Shown piece after piece: positions 27,742 through 36,615 of a stretch of DNA of 64,000 nucleotides. Each line of letters begins with the position of its first letter. Position 1 is the stretch's first letter. Location of the stretch: contig CAWAHF010000004.1 in assembly GCA_963781805.1 (NCBI GenBank), forward strand, positions 3,162,001 through 3,226,000. Direction: 5' to 3'. The notes beneath the pieces were generated by a model that searched no databases, had not been told where the DNA came from, and worked only from the letters and a program-made list of their open reading frames with translations. The translations under genes were made by a program, and so were the position numbers. Origin of the DNA: JAFGPL01 sp963781805 (GTDB taxonomy: Bacteria; Bacteroidota; Bacteroidia; Bacteroidales; UBA10428).

Positions 27742-28170
27742 ATAAATTAGAATCAGGCATTTAAGACCGGAGTTGCATACTCCTGTTTTTTACAACAAAG
27801 CAAATCAAACAGGTCGGAGATGCACCTAAGCCCGACAATGTCGGAACGATTTCATATCCTGTTCCGATTCATCGGAAAACAAAGTGAATAAACTCTGATA
27901 GGCGATGAGTGATTCTATTGCAGTCTGATTGGGATTAAAAACTTAATCGAAGCAAAACTATTTTATCATGTTATTTGTTTAAATGAGACCGAAATGGGTT
28001 ATGTAGAAGAATGTATAGTATGGGTCGTTTAGATTACCTGTTTCACAAATACTATTAAATAATAACACTAAGTAAAAAATTATCACTCAATGTCCAAATT
28101 TCAGATTCCCATTCGACTATGGTATATAAGCATTTTATTAAAAATATTTTAAAGTTTAAATTAAAACAGT
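27742..28170. other. Intergenic region with a short repeated hairpin
   Basis: No gene seen. ccgacaatgtcgg (27832-27844) is a short palindrome. The segment 27858-27891 (cctgttccgattcatcgg...) contains a ttccgat/atcggaa hairpin and is closely matched at 33488-33521, so it is a small dispersed repeat. The remainder is plain AT-rich leader for the YciI gene. Confidence 0.45.
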
Positions 28171-28509
28171 ATGAAAAAATTTATTGTCATTTATCATGCT
28201 CCGGTTGATGCACAAATGGAAACATCAAACGCAAGTCCTGAAGAACAGGCGAAAGGGATGGAAGCATGGATGGTCTGGGCTAAAAAATGCGGAGACAAAC
28301 TTGTTGATCTTGGTTCTCCTTTAACAAACGGACTGGCGCTTACCCCTAACGGAAGTTCCAAAAGCAACCGAAACGTTGCCGGATATTCCATATTGCAGGC
28401 AGAAAACATTGACGAAGCTAAGGCATTGCTTAAGGGACATCCACATCTGGACTGGAATGCTGCCTGCTCTATTGAGGTTCACGAAACCATGCCAGTACCT
28501 GGAATGTAA
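28171..28509 (+). CDS. YciI-like (YCII/DGPF-related) protein
   Basis: 112 residues forming a single YCII-type ferredoxin-like domain: an opening strand KKFIVIYHAP, helix ASPEEQAKGMEAWMVWAKK, the DLGSPL turn, GYSILQAENIDEAKALLKGHPHL and a closing strand. This variant lacks the DGPF tetrapeptide. Family function is not established beyond a likely small-molecule role. It begins a three-gene run with a DGPF protein and a sigma factor, an arrangement characteristic of ECF42 loci. A remnant of another copy lies at 26057. Confidence 0.88.
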   Translation: MKKFIVIYHAPVDAQMETSNASPEEQAKGMEAWMVWAKKCGDKLVDLGSPLTNGLALTPNGSSKSNRNVAGYSILQAENIDEAKALLKGHPHLDWNAACSIEVHETMPVPGM

Positions 28510-28544
28510 TCACATACGGCAAATATCGTTAATAATCAGAATCA

Positions 28545-28895
28545 ATGAAAGAATATCTATTATTATTCAGAGGCGGAGATTCGCAGCTAGCCCTGCAATC
28601 ACCGGAGACACAACAGGCCCACATGCAGAAATGGATGGAATGGATGGGAAACTTACAAAAAAAAGATCAATTTGTCGGTGCACAACCTTTGAACCAAACA
28701 GGTAAACAAATTTCGGGCACTAAAAAAATTGTGACAGACGGTCCGTTTATGGAAGGAAAAGAAATAGTCGGAGGATACCTTATATGTAAGGCAAATACGT
28801 ACGATGAAGCGGTTGGTATTGCCAACGGCTGCCCCATATTGGAATTTGATGACGGCAAGGTTGAAATAAGAGAAATCCAGGAATTAAAAATGTAA
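28545..28895 (+). CDS. DGPF/YCII-family protein
   Basis: 116 residues with the DGPF signature (VTDGPFMEGKEIVGGY near 64-79) and the usual C-terminal strand (GKVEIREIQEL). Proteins of this family are the regular neighbours of ECF42 sigma factors and have been reported as part of their regulons; their biochemical activity is unknown. The gene lies 35 bp after the YciI gene, and its TAA stop (28893-28895) is immediately followed by the TTG start of the sigma factor. The three genes are therefore probably translated from one message. Confidence 0.92.
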   Translation: MKEYLLLFRGGDSQLALQSPETQQAHMQKWMEWMGNLQKKDQFVGAQPLNQTGKQISGTKKIVTDGPFMEGKEIVGGYLICKANTYDEAVGIANGCPILEFDDGKVEIREIQELKM

Positions 28896-30173
28896 TTGGC
28901 TGATAAAGATTACATAAACCGATTGACAGATCATCTCTTCCGGCACGAGTCCGGAAAGATGATTTCTGTTTTAACCAAAATCTTCGGAACACAGAACCTG
29001 GAGATGGCTGAGGATGTGGTTCAGCAGACTTTCTTCGAAGCAATTAATATCTGGAAGCTGAAAGGAATTCCCGACAATCCGTCAGCATGGCTTTTCAGGG
29101 TAGCAAAAAACAAAGCGATTGATGTTATCCGAAAAAACAAACACTCAATTCAATACGATTTTCAGGATGATGAGAGAATTTTGCTGACCTCGGGTTATAC
29201 ACTTGCAACAACTATGGATAATTTATTTCATGAAGACCTGGTGAAGGATGATATGCTAAGAATGATGTTTGCATGTTGTCATCCGGGAATTTCACAGGAG
29301 AATCAGATTATCATTATCCTCAAAACTCTCTGTGGTTTCAGTACCGCAGAAATTGCCAAAGCATTTATTACCTCCGAAGACACCATTTCAAAAAGATTAT
29401 ACAGGACCAAAGAATATTTAAGACGCGAAAAGATAAAATTTGAACTACCGCAGGCGAATGAATTGAAATTAAGAACCCATGCAGTACTAAATTCCATTTA
29501 TCTTTTGTTTAATGAAGGATACAATTCAACACACTCTGAAAATCTGATACGCAAAGAGTTGATTTTAGAGGCTATCATGCTCTGTAAATTACTTAGCCAA
29601 AATATACTCTTTCAATTTCCCGAAGTTTATGCGTTAATAGCGTTAATGTGTTTTCATTCGGCAAGAAGCGAAAGCCGGTTAACTCCTGAAGGGGAAATAA
29701 TCCTGCTTTCATATCAGGACAGAAGCAAGTGGGATCGCAATTTGATTAAAGAGGGCAACCGGTATATGAACATCGCTGCTTTTGGAAATGAAGTCAGTTC
29801 GTACCACCTGGAAGCTGCAATTGCATATGAACATTGTACCGCAAAAAGTTTTGAAACAACAAACTGGAACCGGATTCTGAATTTGTATGAATGGCTTTGC
29901 AACCTGTCTCCTTCTCCGGTAACCCAGATGAACAAGGCAATCGCAGTCATGCAGGTTTATGGGGCACAAAGGGCATTGGATTCACTGGAAAGTATACGCG
30001 ACAGAAAGAAACTCGAATCATTTTATCTTTATCATTCATTACTGGGTGAAATTTACACAAGACTGGATTATTCAGGCAAAGCTGAAGAACAGTATGAAAT
30101 TGCCATTGATTTGACACATTCAGAAACTGAAAAAAAGATTCTCAGGGACAAAATGCTTGTTCTTCCTCATTAA
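28896..30173 (+). CDS. ECF-type sigma factor, ECF42-like, with long C-terminal extension
   Basis: 425 residues. A sigma-2 region covers about 10-80 (AEDVVQQTFFEAINIWK, NPSAWLFRVAKNKAIDVIRK). A sigma-4 region covers about 118-175 (LRMMFACCHPGI, FSTAEIAKAF, ISKRLYRTKEYLR). A helical extension of ~240 residues (LLFNEGYNSTHSENLIRKEL, TPEGEIILLSYQDRSKWD, NWNRILNLYEWLC) is the DUF6596/TPR-like tail typical of ECF42. It should direct RNA polymerase to a small regulon that probably includes the DGPF genes upstream. There is no anti-sigma gene; in this group the tail itself is thought to control activity. The TTG start at 28896 is preferred because the first internal ATG would cut into sigma-2. Confidence 0.9.
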   Translation: MADKDYINRLTDHLFRHESGKMISVLTKIFGTQNLEMAEDVVQQTFFEAINIWKLKGIPDNPSAWLFRVAKNKAIDVIRKNKHSIQYDFQDDERILLTSGYTLATTMDNLFHEDLVKDDMLRMMFACCHPGISQENQIIIILKTLCGFSTAEIAKAFITSEDTISKRLYRTKEYLRREKIKFELPQANELKLRTHAVLNSIYLLFNEGYNSTHSENLIRKELILEAIMLCKLLSQNILFQFPEVYALIALMCFHSARSESRLTPEGEIILLSYQDRSKWDRNLIKEGNRYMNIAAFGNEVSSYHLEAAIAYEHCTAKSFETTNWNRILNLYEWLCNLSPSPVTQMNKAIAVMQVYGAQRALDSLESIRDRKKLESFYLYHSLLGEIYTRLDYSGKAEEQYEIAIDLTHSETEKKILRDKMLVLPH

Positions 30174-30250
30174 CACTCATATTAATCCGTATTTTCTGAT
30201 CGTTAATGCCTGAGCCACTTATTACGTTATTCAATCTTTCTCTTTTCTGA

Positions 30251-32626
30251 CTACTCATCTTTGATAATTTCCACAGGATTTACCTTTAACGCTTTAATAA
30301 TCTGATAACTGATGGTGGCAAGTGCAATAATCAGAATTACTCCGGTGGCTGCAAGAAATTCCCATATCTGAATAGGGTACTTGTTAACCCCGGGCAGTTT
30401 CTTATAAGCGTACCATGCAGCCGGCCAGGCAAATACCACAGAGAGTAAAAGCAACTTTATAAATCCGGAAGAAAGCGTGTAATATAGTTGTCCCGCTGTA
30501 AATCCCAACACTTTTCTAATGCCTGTTTCCTTTAATTTCTGCCGGGTATAAAAAAGTATCAATCCAAATAAACCAACAGAAGAAACAAAGATGGAAAGCA
30601 GAGCAATGAGCAGATTGATCTTCATCAGGCGCCTCCATTCGACAACAGCATTTTCATACTGAATCCGGGTCTCAATGTTCCTGAATTCAAAGGCATCATC
30701 TGTGAAGAATGACCGGAATTCCTGATCAACAATTTCTTTGGCTTTCCTCTCTTTACCGGGTTTGAAGCGCACTGAAAAAATGGTATTTGACCGGATAGTG
30801 TCCGGGATCAATCTGTAGAAATGGGGCTCAAGAGGATTATGAACTGAAAAAACGATATAATCCTTAATGATCCCGATAACGGTGAATGTTTTGCCTCTGA
30901 TCGTGATCTTCATCCCGACAGGCTCTTTCCAGCCAAAAGTACTGACAGCTGTTTCATTCAACAAACATTTATCGTAATCAGACGGATATTCAGGCGAAAA
31001 ATTCCTTCCTTCCACAATTTTCAGATCATATGTTGGCACAAAATGATAACCTATCTGGCTGTACCTGACAAATACTTTCTGATCGGGATAGCCGCCTTCC
31101 CATTTGATATCAGCGCCCCCGGGAAGAATAAAAGGTATATAATCGGAATGACAGACATCAACTATTTCGGGATGACTGAGAAGATTCTGTCGCAGGGAAG
31201 TTATAGGTCCCTTTTTATTTGTCACAATATTGGCAAATAAAACGTGTTTTGAATCAAATCCCATATTGCGGGTCACCATATAATGTGTCTGCCTGTAAAT
31301 TATGAATCCGACTGTTAAAAGGAAAATAGCGATGCTGAACTGAGCTGTCACCAGTATTTTCCGGAGGCTTAAACCACTCAACTTTTCTTCGATAAGCTTT
31401 TGCTTCAGGGCTTTTACAGGATTAAACGATGAAATGGCATAGGCAGGATAGATGCCCGAAAGTATACCGGTTACAATAGCTACCAGTATTACAGCCACCA
31501 TAAGCTTTGAATAATTGTATTCAGTATTCAGTAATCCACTACCCATCATGTTGTTGATATAAGGAGAGGTATATCTAACCAGCAATATACCGATGATACA
31601 GCTTATCATTGAAAGAATAATATTCTCTGTCATAAACTGGTACCAAAGCTGTTTGCGTGTAAATCCTACTGTTTTTTTTATGCCTATTTCCCTGAATCGT
31701 GTTGATGCATTAGCTGTCTGCAGGTTGACATAGTTGATTGAGGACAGGATCAATATCAGTAAAGCATTAAAAAGCAATAATCCGATGGCAATATAAAAGT
31801 CGGGTTGAAAATAAGGATTTAAATACAACTGGGACATGGGTCTCAGGTAAGGAAAATGCATTTCATAATATTCCTTCATTGCGTAGTGGATCATCTTATC
31901 AACCTGGGCAGGATCAGCGTTTTTCTTTAAGAGCACATAGGTAAAGAATGAATAGGCCCAATAATTATCTTCATAATCTTTCCATCCGGTTACAGTGGCA
32001 AATGATTCCATAGGAAGGAGAAAAGTCGGCTTCCAGGTTGACTTGTCGGACACATCCTCGTATACGCCGGTAACTGTGAAAAGAAATTTATTCTCCAGGT
32101 ATATTTGTTTTCCCAGTGCATCGGTATCTCTGAAAATTTTATCGGCCAGCGTACGCGACAAGACAATGGAAAAAGGTTGGGATAAAGCCTGTCCGGGATC
32201 TCCGGTAATAAAATTAAAAGTGAAAATTCTGAAAACCGAAGGATCTGCAAAAAATCCCCATCGGGTAATGAATTCTGTTTTTTTATCAGCTGACAGGAAA
32301 ACTCCGTTTTTGTTGTTATCCCCAACATCATGAAGTAAGGCAATTTCTTCCAGTTCGGGAAGTTTTGTCAGGTCGTGCCGACTCAGGGCGGCTGTAACAC
32401 TTGAGGAATGAGTGACTCTGTTTTCTTTCTGGTCCATAAACAGTTGCACCCTGTAAATCCGGTCGTAATTCACATTGTACCTGTCGTAACTCAACAGGTT
32501 ATTGATGAATAGTCCCATCAGGATGAACGAAGCAAATCCCAACGTCAGACCCAGCAGGGTTGCCAGGGAGAATATCGGATCTTTCCGGAATCTCCTTATA
32601 AGTATAGTAAAGGATTGTGCCAGCAT
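30251..32626 (-). CDS. ABC transporter permease, MacB/FtsX type
   Basis: 791 residues: TM helix near the N-terminus (about 17-40), a large MacB-like periplasmic domain, three TM helices with FtsX signature (about 280-390, NASTRFREIGIKKTVGFTRKQLWYQF), a short TM (about 425-445), a second periplasmic domain, and a final FtsX block (about 670-790, KLKETGIRKVLGFTAGQLYYTLS). This two-FtsX-domain form is the usual Bacteroidota version. It works with the ATPase encoded 15 bp upstream (32642), coupling cytoplasmic ATP hydrolysis to periplasmic conformational change, as in MacB or LolCDE-type machines. The substrate is unknown and no outer-membrane or adaptor partner is present. Confidence 0.92.
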   Translation of the reverse strand: MLAQSFTILIRRFRKDPIFSLATLLGLTLGFASFILMGLFINNLLSYDRYNVNYDRIYRVQLFMDQKENRVTHSSSVTAALSRHDLTKLPELEEIALLHDVGDNNKNGVFLSADKKTEFITRWGFFADPSVFRIFTFNFITGDPGQALSQPFSIVLSRTLADKIFRDTDALGKQIYLENKFLFTVTGVYEDVSDKSTWKPTFLLPMESFATVTGWKDYEDNYWAYSFFTYVLLKKNADPAQVDKMIHYAMKEYYEMHFPYLRPMSQLYLNPYFQPDFYIAIGLLLFNALLILILSSINYVNLQTANASTRFREIGIKKTVGFTRKQLWYQFMTENIILSMISCIIGILLVRYTSPYINNMMGSGLLNTEYNYSKLMVAVILVAIVTGILSGIYPAYAISSFNPVKALKQKLIEEKLSGLSLRKILVTAQFSIAIFLLTVGFIIYRQTHYMVTRNMGFDSKHVLFANIVTNKKGPITSLRQNLLSHPEIVDVCHSDYIPFILPGGADIKWEGGYPDQKVFVRYSQIGYHFVPTYDLKIVEGRNFSPEYPSDYDKCLLNETAVSTFGWKEPVGMKITIRGKTFTVIGIIKDYIVFSVHNPLEPHFYRLIPDTIRSNTIFSVRFKPGKERKAKEIVDQEFRSFFTDDAFEFRNIETRIQYENAVVEWRRLMKINLLIALLSIFVSSVGLFGLILFYTRQKLKETGIRKVLGFTAGQLYYTLSSGFIKLLLLSVVFAWPAAWYAYKKLPGVNKYPIQIWEFLAATGVILIIALATISYQIIKALKVNPVEIIKDE

Positions 32627-32641
32627 TTTCAGCGTGTTTGA

Positions 32642-33346
32642 TTAAACGTTAATGGACTGGAAAGATTTGTCGATCCGCTCGGTAACGATTTTTCCGTCAA
32701 AGAGATTGATAATACGATGAGCCCTTTCAGCATGGCTCATTGAGTGCGTGACCATTACGATGGTTGTGCCATCTGCATTCAGCTTTTCAAGCATTTGCAT
32801 TACCTGTTCCCCATTTTGTGAATCAAGGTTCCCCGTTGGCTCGTCGGCAAGAATAAGTTTAGGTTTTGTTATCAAAGCGCGTGCAACTGCTGCGCGTTGC
32901 TGTTGTCCTCCTGACAATTGCCTTGGAAAATGGTCACTTCGGGCACGTATCTGCATATATTCCAACATCTCTTCCACCTTCTTTCTTCTTTTAGAACGTG
33001 CAGTGCCAAGAGCCACCAGTGGAAGTTCCACATTTTCGAATACATTCAGATCATCAATCAGGTTAAAACTCTGAAAAACGAAGCCGATATTGCCTTTTCT
33101 CAGCAATGTCCTCTGTCTTTCATTTAACCCGGTAACTTCGGTTCCATCGAAATAATACGTGCCTGAACTGGGACTATCAAGGAGTCCCATTATATTCATC
33201 AGTGTTGATTTCCCGCAACCAGAGGGTCCCATTATGGCAACAAACTCGCCCCGATTGATTTCAAGGTTTACTTCATTCAATGCCCAGGTTTCTATTATGT
33301 CGGCCTGAAAAATTCTTGAAAGGTTAACTGTTCGGATCATATACAT
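32642..33346 (-). CDS. ABC transporter ATP-binding protein (MacB/LolD-like)
   Basis: 234 residues with a complete ABC ATPase: Walker A GPSGCGKST (about 40-48), Q-loop VFQSFNLIDDL, signature LSGGQQQRAAVARAL, Walker B LILADEPTGNLD, and H-loop MVTHSMSHA. The LolD/MacB-type features (TGNLD, MIRTVNLSRIF opening) fit its permease neighbour, 15 bp downstream on the same strand. The start is either of two near ATGs (33344-33346 or 33338-33340). The upstream region is long and shared with no divergent gene until 34441. Confidence 0.95.
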   Translation of the reverse strand: MYMIRTVNLSRIFQADIIETWALNEVNLEINRGEFVAIMGPSGCGKSTLMNIMGLLDSPSSGTYYFDGTEVTGLNERQRTLLRKGNIGFVFQSFNLIDDLNVFENVELPLVALGTARSKRRKKVEEMLEYMQIRARSDHFPRQLSGGQQQRAAVARALITKPKLILADEPTGNLDSQNGEQVMQMLEKLNADGTTIVMVTHSMSHAERAHRIINLFDGKIVTERIDKSFQSINV

Positions 33347-33746
33347 TAATTAAAATAGGTAGTGCCAAAGTTGTGAAAAAAATTTAATTCATAATATTGC
33401 TGCCTGAAATAATTTATCCATTCCATACAAATCGGGACCTGAACAAATTAAGAGTTACAAATTCCGACCAGAAAGGATGTTTCACAGCCTGTCCGATTTA
33501 TCGGAAAACGAAGCAAATAACTTAGTGAAGGATCTCATGAGCGAAGTGAATAAAAAACAACGAGATTAGAAGCACAAGCGGACGCTTGCGTTAGAATGGG
33601 GGGCAGGTCTGTGAATCTCTGTGGTATAATTCTTTAAACCAAAATCTTCTCACACAAAAAAGAGGAAAAATAAAAAACAGTAACCGGTTTATAATTTTTT
33701 TTATTTGCGGTTATTTGATTAGTGCGGATTTAATTGTGTTGTGAAG
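33347..33746. other. Non-coding region upstream of the ABC transporter operon
   Basis: No gene seen. It holds the second copy of the short hairpin repeat (33488-33521, cctgtccgatttatcgg...; other copy at 27858-27891). It ends at an apparent plus-strand terminator with no plus-strand gene in front of it. Confidence 0.4.
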
Positions 33747-33777
33747 CAGGCGCCCTCCCCGGGTGTCTGTTTTTTTT
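33747..33777 (+). terminator. Intrinsic terminator with no obvious upstream gene
   Basis: caggcgccc pairs with gggtgtctg (9 pairs, two of them G-U) around a tcccc loop, followed by eight T residues (33770-33777). It would stop plus-strand transcription, yet the nearest plus-strand gene ends at 30173, and two minus-strand genes lie between. Confidence 0.55.
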
Positions 33778-33830
33778 GCATTCATTAAATTGATCTGGAG
33801 TAATGCGTTGAAATGTCGGGGGGGGGTACA

Positions 33831-34021
33831 GTGATTCCTGCTTGCGCAGAAATGTTTGGAGCAGACAGGTGATACATACCCGCGAAAGCCTGCATGGATG
33901 AACCAGTCAGTCAGGCGGGAATCTCATACCAATGCAGGTGAAATTCTCTTCTTACATAAGTGACAATTAAATAAGAATTTTTCCTCTCTGACTGGCTCAT
34001 CCTGGCGCATTCGCAGGAATG
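33831..34021. repeat. Imperfect palindromic element
   Basis: ggatgaaccagtcag (33896-33910) pairs with ctgactggctcatcc (33988-34002) at 14 of 15 positions. The outer parts, attcctgcttgcgcag (from 33833) and gcgcattcgcaggaa (to about 34019), are also partly complementary. It is preceded by a run of nine G residues (33818-33826). Non-coding. Confidence 0.45.
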
Positions 34022-34187
34022 TTTTTAACATAAATAAAATAGATTCACGATTTAAATCAGTTATAAGATTTATTTCACTTCTGTGATAAGGTAACTAAGC
34101 TGGAATCCGGATCCTAAATTAGGAAGAATGTTGGATTTCTTTTTTTGTATAAAAAACTTTATCAGGAAATTGGTTTTCAGAATTAGC

Positions 34188-34341
34188 TTAATTCTACTTT
34201 GACACATTAAAAAAATCAACCTGTTTTTACCCTTAATCCCTGAAGGGAACAGGTTGATTTTTCTGTATTCTCCCTACAGGGTCAGGGGTAAAAAATGCAG
34301 AAAAATCAAACTTTTTAACCAATCTGTCAAAGTAGAATTAA
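34188..34341. repeat. 154-bp element with 17-bp perfect terminal inverted repeats
   Basis: ttaattctactttgaca (34188-34204) is mirrored exactly at 34325-34341. Nested inside are a perfect 15-bp pair, aaaaatcaacctgtt (34211-34225) with aacaggttgattttt (34248-34262), and a weaker tttttaccc/ggggtaaaaaa pair. The element could fold as a branched cruciform. It ends 39 bp before the promoter of the 34441 kinase. Confidence 0.65.
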
Positions 34342-34379
34342 ATAATATTCATTAATATAACAAGCTCTAAGTCAAAAAA

Positions 34380-34408
34380 TTTGTAAATTTAGATTACCAA
34401 TATATTTG
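34380..34408 (+). promoter_or_regulatory. Bacteroidota-type promoter for the 34441 kinase
   Basis: TTTG (34380-34383), a 17-base spacer, then TATATTTG (34401-34408) fits the Bacteroidota sigma-ABfr consensus TTTG-N17-19-TAnnTTTG. It lies 32 bp upstream of the ATG at 34441, so the leader would be short. Confidence 0.55.
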
Positions 34409-34440
34409 AATTAAAAAGCTATTCAAAGTAAATAGTTCTG

Positions 34441-36615
34441 ATGAAAAATTCTATTATTATAGAACTGCTGCAAAACACTGCTATTCTGTTAAGTTTCGCA
34501 ATGCTTTATGAAAATTTCTGGATTAGGAATGAAAAATCGAAAAGCATCCGCATACAAGTCATTATCGGATTGGTATTAAGCGGTATAGGTGTAGTATTAA
34601 TGTTTATGCCATGGTCGTGGGCACCAGGCATCGTTTTCGATACCCGTTCTGTAATGATATCTATCTCCGGATTGTTTTTCGGTCCGATTCCGACAATTAT
34701 TACAATGACCATAACAAGCATGGTAAGGTTGATTATTGGAGGAGATGGTCAGTGGATGGGCGTTGCGGTAATTATTTCTTCCGGAACAATAGGATTATTA
34801 TGGAGAAAATACAGGCCGGAATGGAAAACAAAAAATTATTATCTCGAACTATTGGCTATGGGAGTCATAGTGCATATTTTAATGTCTTTATGCACTTTAT
34901 TACTGCCACCGGATAAAATTTTACCTACTTTAAAAACCATTGCTATTCCGCTAATCGTTATTTATCCCCCGGCCACCATGTTGCTTGGCCTTATTATGTT
35001 AAGACAATATAATAACTGGCAAAGCAGGTTAGCACAGTTTAAATTAAAAGAAACTGAACGCAGATTGACACAGATCCTGGAAAGTGGGAATATTATATCT
35101 CTTATATTAAATAAAGAGGGCAGTATTAATTATTGCAACAATTATTTATTACAAATCACAGGTTACACGAAAGATGAACTAATCGGGAAAGACTGGTTCA
35201 CCACATTTATACCATCTGATTCAAGAAAAGAAGTATTTCAGATATTTACAGATAGCATTAATGCTAAAAACATAGTAAAAAATTATGAAAGTAAAATACT
35301 GGCAATAAGTGGAGAACAATTATACCTGTCATGGTTTAATACCGTTTTGTTTTCAGATTCCGATGAAATTATTGGTATAGCCAGCATTGGAGTGAATATT
35401 ACAGATAGTAAAATTTATGAAAATAAGCTTTTGGAAATAAATGAAGAATACAAACAAATAAATCGAAAATTACAGGAAGCGAAAGAAAAAGCGGAGGAGA
35501 GTGATCGTCTTAAAACTGCATTCCTGGCCAATATGAGCCATGAAATCAGAACACCTATGAACGGTATCCTGGGATTTACTCAAATTTTACAACAAACAGG
35601 TGTGGACAATATCAAACGTGAACATTATCTGGAAGTTATTAATAGCAGTTGCGACAGGCTATTATCGGTAGTGAATGACATTATTGATATTTCGAAGATA
35701 GAATCTGGAATAATCGATCTGCATTATTCCAATGTTAATATAAATAATCTGTTGTCAGAATTAGATAATTTCTTTACTGAAACCTGCCGTAAAAAAAAAT
35801 TGTCACTGGTTATTCAATCTCAGTTGGCATCAAATACAAATCTGTGTAGCACGGATGAAACAAAATTGCAGCAAATTTTATCAAACCTTTTAAGCAATTC
35901 GGTAAAGTTTACCAACGAGGGTGAGATTTCTTTAACATGTTTATTAAAAAATAACATGCTGGAATTCATTATAGAGGATACAGGTATTGGAATTGATGAT
36001 AAGAATCAGGTAGTTATTTTTGAACTATTCAGACAGGCAGATGAAAATTATACCAGGGAATATGGAGGAACCGGTCTTGGTCTGGCAATTGCGAAGGCGT
36101 ATATTAATAAGCTTGGTGGAAAAATCAGGCTTGAATCAACCAAGGGAAAAGGGACATCGGTTTATTTTACTATTCCTTTCATCCCTTCAACCCGTTCTGA
36201 AATACCCGAAAAAAAGTCAGAAATAACCGGAGATTTGGACTGGTCTGACAAGAAAATCTTAATTGCCGAAGATGAGGATACCAATTTTGAATTTATTGCT
36301 GAAGCATTGAAATCCACCCGTATTACTATTTATCATGCCAGAAACGGTCAGGAAGCAATAATCTTATTTGAAAAAAACAATCCTAATTTAATTCTCATGG
36401 ATATCAGAATGCCTAAATTGAATGGTTATGAGGCTACCAAAAAAATCAGGCAGAAAAACAAGTTTATCCCGATAATTGCGCTAACTGCTTATGCAATAGA
36501 CACAGACAAAGAAAAAATAATGAATTCAGGATTAAGTGATTATATCACAAAACCAGTTCCAATCGATAAACTTTTAGATTTGCTAAAACATTATCTGGAG
36601 AGTAGCAATAATTGA
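34441..36615 (+). CDS. Hybrid histidine kinase with 5TM-LYT sensor and PAS
   Basis: 724 residues. The first ~195 hold a LytS-type multi-TM sensor (FDTRSVMISISGLFFGPIPT is the family signature). PAS covers about 205-320 (ILESGNIISLIL, GYTKDELIGKDWF). A coiled coil leads to HisKA with H367 (MSHEIRTPMNGILG), an ATPase at about 475-590 (GGTGLGLAIAKAY), and a receiver with D654 (LILMDIRMPKLNG). LYT sensors are associated with cell-wall or membrane signals, but the ligand here is unknown. The kinase half closely resembles that of the 41843 gene and of the broken copy at 50196. It has its own promoter and ends exactly where the convergent kinase gene ends, with no spacer. Confidence 0.93.
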   Translation: MKNSIIIELLQNTAILLSFAMLYENFWIRNEKSKSIRIQVIIGLVLSGIGVVLMFMPWSWAPGIVFDTRSVMISISGLFFGPIPTIITMTITSMVRLIIGGDGQWMGVAVIISSGTIGLLWRKYRPEWKTKNYYLELLAMGVIVHILMSLCTLLLPPDKILPTLKTIAIPLIVIYPPATMLLGLIMLRQYNNWQSRLAQFKLKETERRLTQILESGNIISLILNKEGSINYCNNYLLQITGYTKDELIGKDWFTTFIPSDSRKEVFQIFTDSINAKNIVKNYESKILAISGEQLYLSWFNTVLFSDSDEIIGIASIGVNITDSKIYENKLLEINEEYKQINRKLQEAKEKAEESDRLKTAFLANMSHEIRTPMNGILGFTQILQQTGVDNIKREHYLEVINSSCDRLLSVVNDIIDISKIESGIIDLHYSNVNINNLLSELDNFFTETCRKKKLSLVIQSQLASNTNLCSTDETKLQQILSNLLSNSVKFTNEGEISLTCLLKNNMLEFIIEDTGIGIDDKNQVVIFELFRQADENYTREYGGTGLGLAIAKAYINKLGGKIRLESTKGKGTSVYFTIPFIPSTRSEIPEKKSEITGDLDWSDKKILIAEDEDTNFEFIAEALKSTRITIYHARNGQEAIILFEKNNPNLILMDIRMPKLNGYEATKKIRQKNKFIPIIALTAYAIDTDKEKIMNSGLSDYITKPVPIDKLLDLLKHYLESSNN

